From Sodalis-like endosymbiont of Proechinophthirus fluctus (lineage in GTDB: Bacteria > Pseudomonadota > Gammaproteobacteria > Enterobacterales > Enterobacteriaceae): a DNA stretch of 7,652 nt. The DNA lies in assembly GCF_001602625.1 (NCBI RefSeq), contig NZ_LECR01000025.1:8349-16000 (forward strand). Reading direction: 5' to 3'. The notes under the pieces are model-generated. The model was not told where the DNA came from and made no database searches. It saw only the letters and a list, made by a program, of their open reading frames with translations. Shown here piece by piece: positions 1 to 6,638 of this stretch. Position 1 is the stretch's first letter. Each line of letters opens with the position of its first letter. Both the position numbers and the translations under genes were made by a program.

Positions 1-46
1 CCGGTGGCGTATAACCAGGTTTTACCCCATTCACAGAGGTAAATTT

Positions 47-313
47 ATGGGCGGTATCAGCATTACACAATTATTGATCATAGCAGCTATCGTAGTACTA
101 TTATTTAGCACCAAAAAGCTGCGCTGTTTGGGTTCGGATTTAGGTGCTTCGATTAAAGGATTTAAAAAATCCATGAGCGAAGATGATAATGCGGCGACGA
201 AATCGTCGGGTAAGTCTACCCAGGATGCCGAATTTACCCCACTACCCATTGCGCAGAAAGCAGATCCAGCACGGCCGGATGAAACCATACATAAAGATAA
301 AGAGCAGGCATAA
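47..313 (+). CDS. tatA: Sec-independent protein translocase subunit TatA
   Basis: TatA forms the variable-size transport pore of the twin-arginine system, which moves folded, often cofactor-bearing proteins across the inner membrane. The 88-residue product begins [12 protein letters not shown], has one N-terminal membrane segment at about residues 4-20, a short hinge, an amphipathic helix at about 23-42 ([15 protein letters not shown]) and a polar, charged tail ending KEQA; E. coli TatA is 89 residues with the same layout. The start is the ATG preceded by AGAGGT at 35-40, six bases upstream. Phe20 and Gly33, both important in E. coli, are kept. Two deviations stand out: the hinge residue Gly21 of the FG motif is Ser here, and Trp7 is Thr. 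It is the first gene of tatABC, with a 3-nt gap to tatB. The frame is open throughout, so I call it functional, though the hinge change could weaken it. Confidence 0.96.
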   Translation: MGGISITQLLIIAAIVVLLFSTKKLRCLGSDLGASIKGFKKSMSEDDNAATKSSGKSTQDAEFTPLPIAQKADPARPDETIHKDKEQA

Positions 314-316
314 GCC

Positions 317-883
317 GTGTTCGATATTGGATTTGGTGAGCTTATGCTGGTATTCGTTATAGGACTAGTAGTGCTGGGTCCAGAACGTCTGCCGGTTGCA
401 GCCAGGATGGTGGCGAGTTGGATCAGGGCAATACGATCCATTGCGTCGACGGTGCAAAACGAATTAACGCAGGAGTTTAAGCTGCAAGAGCTGCAGGACA
501 GCCTAAAGAAAGTTGAAGAGGCCAGTAAAAATAATCTGTCGCCGGAGATAAAATCTTCAATGGAGGAGCTGCGTGAAGCGGCGGAGTCCATGAAAAAGCA
601 ATTCAAGGCTATCAATAGTGCCGTAATGGATCAGATTGAGCCGCATACGATTCACAATCCGCTGGTGACTGATCCCGAGGCGTTGTATGGCAGTGTGATC
701 CCGGCGGAAGACGATGATCTACAGGTCGACGCGTCGCCGATGACGCCGGCCGATTCCGTAGCGAATCCGGCGGTCCAGCCCGAGAAGCCCTCCACGAAAG
801 CGCCAGCCCAAGCGGATCCGGGCGGCGTAGCATCAGCCCCGCGGCCGGCATCTTCCACTTATCTACTGAATAATGATCGCTAA
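317..883 (+). CDS. tatB: Sec-independent protein translocase subunit TatB
   Basis: TatB partners TatC in the receptor complex that recognises twin-arginine signal peptides at the inner membrane. The product is 188 residues (E. coli about 171) and starts at GTG, three bases after the tatA stop; a weak AGAGCAGG at 301-308 could serve as ribosome binding site, and the tight spacing suggests translational coupling. The N-terminus [16 protein letters not shown] forms the single membrane segment. Glu8 and the Gly21-Pro22 hinge are present. A long charged amphipathic helix follows at about residues 25-95 ([20 protein letters not shown]). The tail after residue 105 is low-complexity, rich in Pro, Ala and Ser, and about 17 residues longer than in E. 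coli, which is normal for this poorly conserved part. No lesions are seen. Confidence 0.96.
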   Translation: MFDIGFGELMLVFVIGLVVLGPERLPVAARMVASWIRAIRSIASTVQNELTQEFKLQELQDSLKKVEEASKNNLSPEIKSSMEELREAAESMKKQFKAINSAVMDQIEPHTIHNPLVTDPEALYGSVIPAEDDDLQVDASPMTPADSVANPAVQPEKPSTKAPAQADPGGVASAPRPASSTYLLNNDR

Positions 884-886
884 TCC

Positions 887-1612
887 ATGATCGTTGATGA
901 TACCCAACCCCTAATCAGTCACTTAATCGAACTGCGCAAGCGGCTACTCTATTGCATCCTCAGCGTATTGGTAGTCTTTCTAGCGCTGATTTATTTCGCT
1001 AACGATATATATCAGCTGATATCCGCGCCGCTTATCAAACAGTTGCCAGCGGGTGCTAGCATGATAGCGACTGATGTCGCGTCGCCGTTCTTTACTCCAA
1101 TCAAACTGACCATCATCGTCTCGGTGTTTGTCTCCGCGCCTCTATTACTTTATCAGGTATGGGCCTTCGTGGCACCCGCACTATATAAACATGAACGCCG
1201 ACTGATAATGCCGCTGCTATTCTCTAGCACCCTGTTATTTTATGCCGGTATGGCGTTCTCCTACTTTATTGTATTCCCGCTGGCCTTCAGCTTTCTTGCT
1301 CATACCGCCCCGCTCGGTGTGCTTATCGCGACCGATATTAATAATTACCTCGACTTCGTTATGGCATTGTTTATGGCGTTTGGGGTGTCGTTTGAAGTGC
1401 CGGTGGCGATCGTACTGCTATGCTGGAGCGGCGTAGTAACACAGGAGGATCTGTGCAAGAATCGGCCCTATGTACTCGTCGGCGCCTTTGTCATTGGTAT
1501 GCTGCTGACGCCGCCGGATGTATTTTCCCAAACGTTGTTGGCGATACCTATGTATCTGCTGTTTGAAATCGGCATTTTCTTCGCCCGGTTCTACGTAGGT
1601 ATAAGGGCGTAA
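887..1612 (+). CDS. tatC: Sec-independent protein translocase subunit TatC, C-terminal tail lost by frameshift
   Basis: TatC is the six-helix membrane receptor of the Tat system and binds the twin-arginine motif. The 241-residue product starts at the ATG three bases after the tatB stop and follows E. coli TatC almost residue for residue: Glu15 in the N-terminal cytoplasmic segment, Pro48, Phe94 and Glu103 around the signal-peptide site, Glu170 and Asp211 in the membrane core are all present. The sixth helix (about 216-236) is complete. The protein then ends FYVGIRA instead of continuing into a charged tail. Removing one T at 1602 restores [20 protein letters not shown] and a stop at 1656-1658, giving 256 residues against 258 in E. 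coli. So this is a recent +1 frameshift beyond the last helix. The core is intact and the gene is probably functional. Arg190 of E. coli DLRKKRP is Cys here. Confidence 0.94.
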   Translation: MIVDDTQPLISHLIELRKRLLYCILSVLVVFLALIYFANDIYQLISAPLIKQLPAGASMIATDVASPFFTPIKLTIIVSVFVSAPLLLYQVWAFVAPALYKHERRLIMPLLFSSTLLFYAGMAFSYFIVFPLAFSFLAHTAPLGVLIATDINNYLDFVMALFMAFGVSFEVPVAIVLLCWSGVVTQEDLCKNRPYVLVGAFVIGMLLTPPDVFSQTLLAIPMYLLFEIGIFFARFYVGIRA

Positions 1613-1658
1613 AGACGCTGAGGAAGAAGACGATCCCGAGGAGGATGATCCTGAGTAG
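1601..1658 (+). other. Out-of-frame remnant of the TatC acidic tail
   Basis: Read in the frame one base on from tatC, this stretch encodes [18 protein letters not shown] followed by TAG. It matches the position, charge and length of the [20 protein letters not shown] tail of E. coli TatC. The extra T at 1602 is the simplest cause. The 46 bases after the new stop no longer code. Confidence 0.85.
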
Positions 1659-1784
1659 CGTTGCGGCATGGGCAATACAATCCGTCAGGGTGAGGACGGT
1701 TGGTAGTAGTGTATGACGATTTCCAGGTTAGTTAGCGTTAAGCCTTCAACGATGCGGCGATGTATCAACCTCGCCGAAACCCAG
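1659..1784. other. Non-coding spacer where tatD would be expected
   Basis: In E. coli tatD lies between tatC and the convergent rfaH. Here only 126 bases separate the ancestral tatC stop from the rfaH remnant, and I could align none of the six frames with TatD (no HxH or DAP-type metal-site motifs). A 5-bp inverted repeat, CCGTC at 1682-1686 and GACGG at 1695-1699, has no T-tract. The gene appears to have been deleted outright. Confidence 0.6.
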
Positions 1785-2279
1785 CTACTGGATTTTATGG
1801 AATTGGTGATTATCCAGGCTTTGATACACTTTTTATTCAATAAATTTAGAATGATAAAGAGCTCTTCGCCGTCAGGTTTGGTTTAAATGGCCTGTAGTCC
1901 TTCAAATACCCCGGCAGTGATTAATACTGTGTCGCCGCTCGAAGCGTCTCAGGATCGCGGCCGGTCACGTTGTCGAAACTGTGGTCGCACAGTTCTTTAA
2001 TGACTTCGGCGGGGATAATTATCGGCAGACTGCTGAAGTGTACAAAGTGACTGACACCGCGGTTATCGCTGATGGTGTTGGTATGGATTATTTTCGGATA
2101 GAACCAGATAAACAAATAGTTAAGAAACATCGGTTCGCAAGTTTCTGTATGCTTGCCCCGGGTGATTTTCTCCAGCGTTTACCATCGGCGTAAAACAGGG
2201 CGACTGCCTACCATTCCAGATGTTTTAGCACGCAGTAATCTCCCACTCCTACAAAATATAATAAATACCAAGATTCCAT
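1785..2279 (-). pseudogene. rfaH: Transcription antiterminator RfaH, degraded
   Basis: RfaH is a NusG paralogue that travels with RNA polymerase on ops-containing operons for LPS core, capsule, toxin and conjugation genes. On the minus strand the relic begins at ATG 2279-2277 with MESWYLLY (E. coli MQSWYLLY), preceded by GAGAGG at 2290-2285. Recognisable pieces follow in shifting frames: TLEKITRGKHTETCEPMFLN, then RGVSHFVHFSSLPIIIPAEV in the NGN domain, and GVFEGLQAI plus TKPDGEELFIILNLLNKK in the KOW domain. Total length, 495 nt, equals an intact gene (162 residues in E. coli). Lesions include a shift after codon 8, TAG at 2210-2208 replacing a Gln, extra bases before CFTPM and before TLEKI, a shift near 1925 and TAA at 1885-1883. 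It is convergent with tatABC and divergent from ubiD. It cannot make a working protein. Confidence 0.93.
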
Positions 2280-2452
2280 GTTTACCTCTCATCGAAGACT
2301 CAGCATAGCAAAATCCATAGAAGATATATTATGGCACCGGACGCCTCCTTAGGGCATCGGAGGGGGCTTGTTTTTACCGACTTTGACAAAAGCCCAGCAA
2401 GGCTGATAAACAGATATTATAATGAAGGCTAAATACTGTTCCTGATGATGTT
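2280..2452. promoter_or_regulatory. Divergent rfaH-ubiD intergenic region
   Basis: This 173-nt region should carry the start signals for ubiD-fre on the plus strand. TTGACA at 2383-2388 is a perfect -35 box, but the best TATAAT (2418-2423) lies 29 nt away, too far for a standard sigma-70 promoter; TGATAA at 2404-2409 gives a 15-nt spacing with a poor match. Either an alternative -35 near CAGCAA at 2395-2400 pairs with the TATAAT (17 nt), or the promoter has drifted. On the minus strand, TATGCT about 30 nt upstream of the rfaH ATG could be its old -10. Confidence 0.35.
2344..2375 (+). terminator. Weak terminator-like hairpin
   Basis: CCTCC at 2344-2348 pairs with GGAGG at 2359-2363 across a 10-nt loop and is followed shortly by CTTGTTTTT. 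It lies upstream of the candidate ubiD promoter. It could be a weak intrinsic terminator or a leader structure; a stem of only five pairs and the gap before the T-run make this uncertain. Confidence 0.25.
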
Positions 2453-3937
2453 ATGAAATATCGTGAATTGCGCGAATTCCTCGCCCTGCTGGAGCAGCGG
2501 GGGGAATTAAAACGAATTAGCTTTCCCATCGATCCCTATCTGGAAATGACAGAAATCGCCGACCGCACGTTACGGGCCGGTGGTCCAGCACTGCTGTTTG
2601 AAAACCCTGACGGGCATACCATGCCGGTGCTATGCAATCTGTTTGGCACCCAAAAGCGGGTTGCGCTCGGTATGGGACAGGAGAGCGTTAGTGCCCTGCG
2701 CGATGTGGGTAAATTGCTGGCATTTTTAAAAGAGCCGGAGTCGCCCAAGGGTTTTAGAGACCTGCTGGACAAAGTTCCCCAATTCCGCCAAGTGCTGCAT
2801 ATGCCGACTAAACGGCTAAGCGCCGCGCCTTGCCAAGAGCAGATCTGGCAGGATGATGATGTGGATCTCGGCCGTATTCCGGTCATGCACTGCTGGCCCG
2901 GCGATGCCGCGCCACTTATAACCTGGGGGCTTACAGTTACGCACGGGCCGCATAAAGAACGACAAAACCTCGGTATTTATCGTCAACAGGTGTTGGGCAG
3001 AAATAAGGTGATTATGCGCTGGCTGTCTCACCGCGGCGGTGCACTCGACTTCCAGGAATGGACGCGGCAAAACCGCGGTAAACGTTTTCCCGTCGCGGTA
3101 GCTCTCGGAGCTGATCCGGCGACAATCCTGGCCGCGGTGACGCCAGTGCCCGATGCACTCTCCGAATACGCATTCGCCGGCCTTCTGCGGGGCTACAAAA
3201 CCGAAGTGGTCAAGTGTGTTTCCTGCGATTTAGAGGTGCCGGCCAGAGCGGAGATCGTTTTGGAAGGTTACCTTGAGGAGGGAGAAACGGCGACCGAAGG
3301 TCCATATGGCGACCACACCGGCTATTACAATGAAACAGACAGTTTTCCAGTCTTTACCATAACCCATATTACTCAGCGGCGCGATGCGCTGTACCACTCA
3401 ACCTATACCGGCCGTCCGCCTGATGAACCTGCGGTATTAGGGGAAGCGCTCAATGAAGTTTTCGTTCCCATATTACAAAAGCAGTTTCCGGAAATCGTGG
3501 ATTTTTACCTGCCGCCGGAAGGGTGCTCCTACCGCCTAGCGGTTGTGACTATCAAAAAGCAATATGCCGGCCACGCTAAGCGGATAATGATGGGAATCTG
3601 GTCATTTCTGCGTCAATTCATGTATACGAAATTTGTTATCGTATGCGATGATGATATTAATGCACGTAATTGGAAAGACGTGATATGGGCGATGACGACC
3701 CGTATGGATCCGGCGCGTGATACGGTCTTGATGGAAAATACACCGATAGATTATCTTGATTTCTCTTCGCCAGTTTCCGGACTGGGATCGAAAATGGGCA
3801 TGGACGCGACAAACAAATGGCCGGGAGAAACACAGCGCGAATGGGGTACCCCAATTGCAATGGATCGGACAGTGCGCGCACGCGTTGACGCTATCTGGGA
3901 CCAGCTGGCTATCCTAAAAAATGATCACGCGTCGTAA
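2453..3937 (+). CDS. ubiD: 3-octaprenyl-4-hydroxybenzoate carboxy-lyase UbiD
   Basis: UbiD decarboxylates 3-octaprenyl-4-hydroxybenzoate to 2-octaprenylphenol in ubiquinone synthesis, using Mn2+ and prenylated FMN supplied by UbiX. The 494-residue product is nearly collinear with E. coli UbiD (497 residues, whose start MDAMKY is three codons further up; those codons read GAT GAT GTT here, so ATG 2453 is the only reasonable start). Residues matching the E. coli cofactor site are kept: Asn172 in [10 protein letters not shown] (Mn2+), the HRGGALDF loop at 193-200, Glu238 (Mn2+), and Asp287 in [11 protein letters not shown], the proposed acid. No clear Shine-Dalgarno sequence lies within 5-12 nt of the ATG, so translation may be weak. 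It is followed after 49 nt by fre with no terminator between, so the two probably share a transcript. Fully open frame, high confidence. Confidence 0.97.
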   Translation: MKYRELREFLALLEQRGELKRISFPIDPYLEMTEIADRTLRAGGPALLFENPDGHTMPVLCNLFGTQKRVALGMGQESVSALRDVGKLLAFLKEPESPKGFRDLLDKVPQFRQVLHMPTKRLSAAPCQEQIWQDDDVDLGRIPVMHCWPGDAAPLITWGLTVTHGPHKERQNLGIYRQQVLGRNKVIMRWLSHRGGALDFQEWTRQNRGKRFPVAVALGADPATILAAVTPVPDALSEYAFAGLLRGYKTEVVKCVSCDLEVPARAEIVLEGYLEEGETATEGPYGDHTGYYNETDSFPVFTITHITQRRDALYHSTYTGRPPDEPAVLGEALNEVFVPILQKQFPEIVDFYLPPEGCSYRLAVVTIKKQYAGHAKRIMMGIWSFLRQFMYTKFVIVCDDDINARNWKDVIWAMTTRMDPARDTVLMENTPIDYLDFSSPVSGLGSKMGMDATNKWPGETQREWGTPIAMDRTVRARVDAIWDQLAILKNDHAS

Positions 3938-3986
3938 TTACGCGGCGCTCGTGGCGAATTGCTTAATGACCCGACAGAGGGACTGC

Positions 3987-4688
3987 ATGACAACATTGAC
4001 CTGTAAGGTCTCTTCCGTAGATGCCATCACTGATACCATTTACCGCGTAAGGATGGTACCGGAAGCGGCTTTCCGTTTCCGCGCCGGACAGTATCTGATG
4101 GTGGTGATGGATGAACGCGATAAACGCCCTTTTTCCTTGGCGTCAACTCCCATGGAAACGTCGTTTATCGAGCTGCATATCTGTGCCTCCGAACTCAATT
4201 TGTATGCGATGGCCGTCATGGATCGTATCCTGAAAAATAGGGAAATTACCGTCGAAGTCCCGCAAGGCGAAGCCTGGTTACGTGATGATACCGACAGGCC
4301 CATCGTGCTGATCGCCGGCGGTACTGGTTTCTCCTATGTGCGCTCAATTTTATTGACAGTGGTGATGCGCCAGCCCGAGCGCAAAGTGGCAATATACTGG
4401 GGCGGCCGTGAGCGGGATCATCTCTATGACTTAGGAGAGCTGGAGGCGCTTATCCTGCAGCATCCGCAATTGTCCGTAGTACCTGTGGTCGAACAGCCTG
4501 ATGAACAGTGGCAGGGCCGTTCTGGTACCGTTCTGATGGCGGTGATGCAGGACTATGGCTCCCTGGAGCCCTACGATATCTATATCGCGGGGCGCTTTGA
4601 AATGGCAAAAATCGCCCGTGAACGTTTTTGCTCTGAGCGTAGCGCCGTGGTTGATCGTATTTTTGGTGACGCTTTCGCCTTTATTTAA
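3987..4688 (+). CDS. fre: NAD(P)H-flavin reductase Fre
   Basis: Fre reduces free FMN, FAD or riboflavin with NAD(P)H; the reduced flavin serves other reactions, including ferric iron reduction and activation of ribonucleotide reductase. The frame is open from 3921, but the start is placed at ATG 3987, where [17 protein letters not shown] matches the E. coli N-terminus and AGAGG at 3976-3980 sits six bases upstream. This gives 233 residues, the same as E. coli. An FNR-type flavin-binding barrel (about 1-95) carries RPFSLAST at 47-54; the nicotinamide domain carries GGTGFS at 111-116, YWGGR at 137-141 and the C-terminal GDAFAFI. Gly66 of the E. coli HIGASE motif is Cys here. It sits downstream of ubiD as in E. 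coli, but the convergent fadBA genes that normally follow are gone. Confidence 0.96.
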   Translation: MTTLTCKVSSVDAITDTIYRVRMVPEAAFRFRAGQYLMVVMDERDKRPFSLASTPMETSFIELHICASELNLYAMAVMDRILKNREITVEVPQGEAWLRDDTDRPIVLIAGGTGFSYVRSILLTVVMRQPERKVAIYWGGRERDHLYDLGELEALILQHPQLSVVPVVEQPDEQWQGRSGTVLMAVMQDYGSLEPYDIYIAGRFEMAKIARERFCSERSAVVDRIFGDAFAFI

Positions 4689-4807
4689 GCAAAGTTCATC
4701 CGTGTCAGCGCCTGTTCATTCGCGGAGGCAGCCCGGCGGGGAGGCGGAACTTGTTGGGTCAGCCGCTATTCCAGGCGAAGCGCTGTGGTAATGCGTAGCG
4801 CCGTGGT
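4637..4807. repeat. 15-bp dispersed direct repeat in fre and spacer
   Basis: GCGTAGCGCCGTGGT occurs at 4637-4651 inside fre and again, exactly, at 4793-4807 in the spacer after fre. The distance is 156 nt. It could be a scar of the rearrangement that removed the neighbouring genes, or a small templated copy. Confidence 0.7.
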
Positions 4808-4843
4808 AATATAAGTCAATTGCGTTCCTCATAGGGTCTGAAC
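4689..4843. other. fre-pepQ spacer, site of fadB/fadA absence
   Basis: E. coli carries the 3.5-kb fadBA fatty-acid oxidation operon here on the opposite strand. Only 155 nt remain, and I could not align any minus-strand frame with the ends of FadA or FadB. The right end holds AGGG at 4833-4836, a plausible ribosome binding site of the former pepQ. Short direct repeats are annotated separately. Confidence 0.55.
4779..4810. repeat. Imperfect direct repeat, two 14-bp units
   Basis: AGCGCTGTGGTAAT at 4779-4792 and AGCGCCGTGGTAAT at 4797-4810 differ at one base and are 18 nt apart start to start. The right copy overlaps the 15-bp repeat shared with fre. Confidence 0.7.
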
Positions 4844-4921
4844 ATGGAATCACATTTTTCGTTATATCAGGATCATCTCGTCACACTCCAAAATCTTACC
4901 CAGGAGATACTGCAGCGCCAG

Positions 4922-4952
4922 CACCTGCATGGATCAGCGATCCATGCAGGTG
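4922..4952. repeat. Perfect 14-bp inverted repeat with 3-nt loop inside pepQ relic
   Basis: CACCTGCATGGATC at 4922-4935 and GATCCATGCAGGTG at 4939-4952 are exact reverse complements separated by AGC. The site replaces codons for the start of the PepQ block FKLDALLIHSGE; the right arm still encodes IHAG, the left arm does not resemble the family. There is no T-run, so it is not a standard terminator. Confidence 0.95.
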
Positions 4953-5426
4953 AGCCAATTAGGTCGCTTTCTTGATGCTCATGACTACCCGTTTAAAGTC
5001 AATCCCCACTTCAAAGCCTAGCTGCTGGTCACTCACGTACCTCATTGCTGGCTATGGGTGGCCATGGTAAAAAAGCAGAAACTCTGGTATTAGTATTACC
5101 TGCCGGTGGACTATTATATCTCGTGGAATTGCCGGATAGATTTTTAGACATCCGTATGTGGATATATCTCACCGTTCGCTTATCCAGACGAGATTACCAC
5201 GCTGTTGCCGCCGTGTGACAAGGTCCGCCGGTCACCACCTGGGATTGGTGCCTCAGCGTGCCTCTGGCCTGGGGATCGAGAGCGAGTACATCGACCAGCA
5301 GCCGGTGCTGGATTATTTGTATTTTCACTGCGCCTATAAAACAGACTATGGACTCACTTGCATGCGCGAGGCGCAAAAATCAGCGGTCAACGGTTATCGG
5401 GAGGCGAAAGAAGACTTTTTGTCCGC

Positions 5427-5442
5427 ATGTGCGAATGTGCGA
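5427..5442. repeat. 8-bp tandem duplication in pepQ relic
   Basis: ATGTGCGA occurs twice head to tail (5427-5434, 5435-5442). With one copy, and one missing G restored just upstream, the reading becomes SGMCEFDI, matching E. coli SGMSEFDI. The duplication is therefore a derived lesion. Confidence 0.9.
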
Positions 5443-5468
5443 ATTTGATATTAACATTGCCTACCTTA

Positions 5469-5490
5469 AAGTCTGTGGTAAGTCTGTGGT
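5469..5490. repeat. 11-bp tandem duplication in pepQ relic
   Basis: AAGTCTGTGGT occurs twice head to tail (5469-5479, 5480-5490). Removing one copy gives LKVCGHRDTYVPYNN, matching E. coli LTATGHRDTDVPYSN. An extra T just downstream (about 5522) makes a net +12, so the original frame resumes at AMNEY. Confidence 0.92.
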
Positions 5491-6202
5491 CACCGCGATA
5501 CCTATGTGCCTTATAATAATTATCGCTATGAATGAATATGCCACGGTATTGCATTATACCTGCCTGGATCAGCGCGCGACGAACCACGTCTACAGTTTCC
5601 TGATCGATGTTGGAACGGGATATAACGGTTACGCCACTGACCTGATCCGCACTCATACGGAGCAAAAAGACAGCGATTTCGCCGCGCTAATTACGGCGGT
5701 GAATAACGAGCAGCAGGTGCTTATCGCCACAATTGATAACCGGTATCAATATTATATTGACTATCATGCTAAAATGTATGGTAAAAGCACCAGCTTGCTG
5801 CGACAGTTTAAGATTGCCAGCGACCTTAGCGAGGACCATGGTGGCAGAGGGTATTACCGTACCGTTCCTGCCGAATAGACTGGGGCATTCGCTGGGATTA
5901 CAGGTACATGATATTGCCAGCTTCATGTAAGATGATCACGGTACCTCTCTAGCGCTGCCGTCGCGCCACCCCCAACTGTGTCGTGCGCGTGTGCTGCAGA
6001 TGCGGATGGTGTTTAAGATCAAACCCGGTCTTTATTTTATCCAAATGCTGTTATAGCCCCCGGCGATCCAACTCTTTCAGCCGGCACTTTAACTGGTCGC
6101 GCATTGAGAGCTTTAAACCTTAATGGCGGTATCCACATTGGGGATAATATCATCATTCGCGACAACCACATCGAAAATATGACGCGCGCTGAAATTGGCA
6201 TG

Positions 6203-6262
6203 ATGGCGTCATGGTTCGCACCGGTAGCGGATTAAAAGGTAATCATCTTACTGACTCTCATA
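6203..6262 (+). pseudogene. yigZ: YigZ (IMPACT family) N-terminal remnant
   Basis: ATG at 6203-6205 overlaps the relic pepQ stop as TGATG. It opens MASWFAPVAD then TAA, KVIILLTLI, which aligns with the E. coli YigZ start MESWLIPAAPVTVVEEIKKS. YigZ is a 204-residue protein of the IMPACT family with uncertain function. Only about 20 codons remain before the sequence changes to trkH, so an internal deletion removed the rest. The short length makes the match modest, but position and overlap with pepQ agree with the expected gene order. Confidence 0.65.
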
Positions 6263-6616
6263 GCCCGCGAGAGCTGAAATGCTTAGTGTATCCAAACGCG
6301 GTTTACACTATCAGGTTGGGCAACCGTAGCGTTACCGGAGCGGATTATGGAAGCGTTTTGGGGATTTTTCCGCTTATGTGCTAGTGGTTATCCTCAGTAT
6401 GCTGGCGGTGAGTAGCCCCCAACCCCACCATTGCCGATAGTTTTTCCGCCTTTTCGGCGGTGGCGGCAATGCTTAATAACCTTGAACCCGGCCTGGGGCA
6501 TGGCCGATAACATTACCCCCATGAATGCGGTTACCAAGTGGATCCTCATTCTGACCATGCTGTTCGGCTGTCTGGAGGTATTTACTCTATTGGTCCTGTT
6601 TACGCCGACTTTTTAG
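6263..6616 (+). pseudogene. trkH: Potassium uptake protein TrkH, C-terminal remnant
   Basis: TrkH is the membrane channel subunit of the Trk K+ uptake system, about 483 residues in E. coli. Only the last part (roughly 115 codons) remains. RELKCLVYPNAVYTIRLGNR begins at 6268, then LPERIMEAFWGFF, AYVLVVILSMLAV, FSAFSAVAAMLNNLEPGLGH and MNAVTKWILILTMLFG follow in different frames. The last piece ends VFTLLVLFTPTF and TAG at 6614-6616, where E. coli continues WRE. Lesions are single-base shifts near 6330, 6370, about 6415 and about 6500, plus the 5' deletion. The conserved FGRLEVFT reads FGCLEVFT. A short open frame at 6431-6616 covers the last two pore-side helices but is not a plausible gene. 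Confidence 0.9.
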
Positions 6617-6619
6617 AAT
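6590..6619 (+). promoter_or_regulatory. Possible hemG promoter
   Basis: TTGGTC at 6590-6595 and TAGAAT at 6614-6619 are 18 nt apart and could form a weak sigma-70 promoter inside the end of the trkH relic, with a start about 12 nt before the hemG ATG. hemG is intact although everything upstream for 1.8 kb is pseudogene, so it needs some source of transcription. The -35 box matches only 3 of 6. Confidence 0.25.
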
Positions 6620-6638
6620 GAACGATACAAGGTTTACC

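Larger units (their letters stand above)
4844..6203 (+). pseudogene. pepQ: Xaa-Pro dipeptidase PepQ, degraded
   Basis: PepQ is a cytoplasmic Mn2+ enzyme that cleaves dipeptides with C-terminal proline. The relic starts at ATG 4844 (MESHFSLYQDHLVTLQ; E. coli MESLASLYKNHIATLQ) and its homology ends with NMTRALKLA and TGA at 6201-6203, so the 1360-nt span is full length (443 residues in E. coli). Conserved blocks lie in several frames: FLDAHDYPFKVNPHFKA, GLGIESEYI with CMREAQKSAVNGYREA, EFDINIAYL, NEYATVLHYT, YNGYATDLIRT, LGHSLGLQVHD, GGIHIGDN. Lesions include a shift before 4968, TAG at 5019-5021 for a conserved Trp, more shifts before 5260, an 8-bp duplication near 5435, an 11-bp duplication at 5469-5490, a shift near 5840, TAA at 5928-5930, TAG near 6055 and an extra base just before the end. 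Two metal-ligand glutamates also read Lys (IKPG) and Gly (IGDN). Nonfunctional. Confidence 0.94.

Noticed and set aside
1..46. End of ubiB upstream of tatA
   Set aside because: Expected from E. coli gene order, but the 46 bases show nothing recognisable; it is probably the ubiB-tatA spacer.
31..615. Long minus-strand open frame (194 codons) opposite tatA and tatB
   Set aside because: Serine-rich shadow of two well-conserved genes; no family resemblance and no ribosome binding site.
1682..1699. CCGTC/GACGG inverted repeat as tatC terminator
   Set aside because: Only five pairs, eight-base loop and no T-run after it.
1659..1784. tatD remnant
   Set aside because: Expected here from gene order, but I could align no frame with TatD motifs.
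1921..2130. Minus-strand 69-codon open frame as a short functional RfaH-like protein
   Set aside because: It covers only part of the NGN domain, lacks the N-terminal strand and the KOW domain, and is flanked by RfaH sequence in other frames.
5158..5448. Open frame of 96 codons
   Set aside because: Contains PepQ blocks such as CMREAQKSAVNGYREA and ends at the 8-bp duplication; a fragment of the same relic.
5258..5878. Open frame of 206 codons that could pass for a hypothetical gene
   Set aside because: It is the middle of pepQ, kept open by chance through a 12-base net insertion; its first 60 codons are out of frame and both neighbouring parts of pepQ lie in other frames.
6431..6616. Open frame of 61 codons with hydrophobic C-terminus, possible small membrane protein
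   Set aside because: Its last 35 residues match the end of TrkH and its first part is TrkH sequence read out of frame; no ribosome binding site. It is part of the relic.
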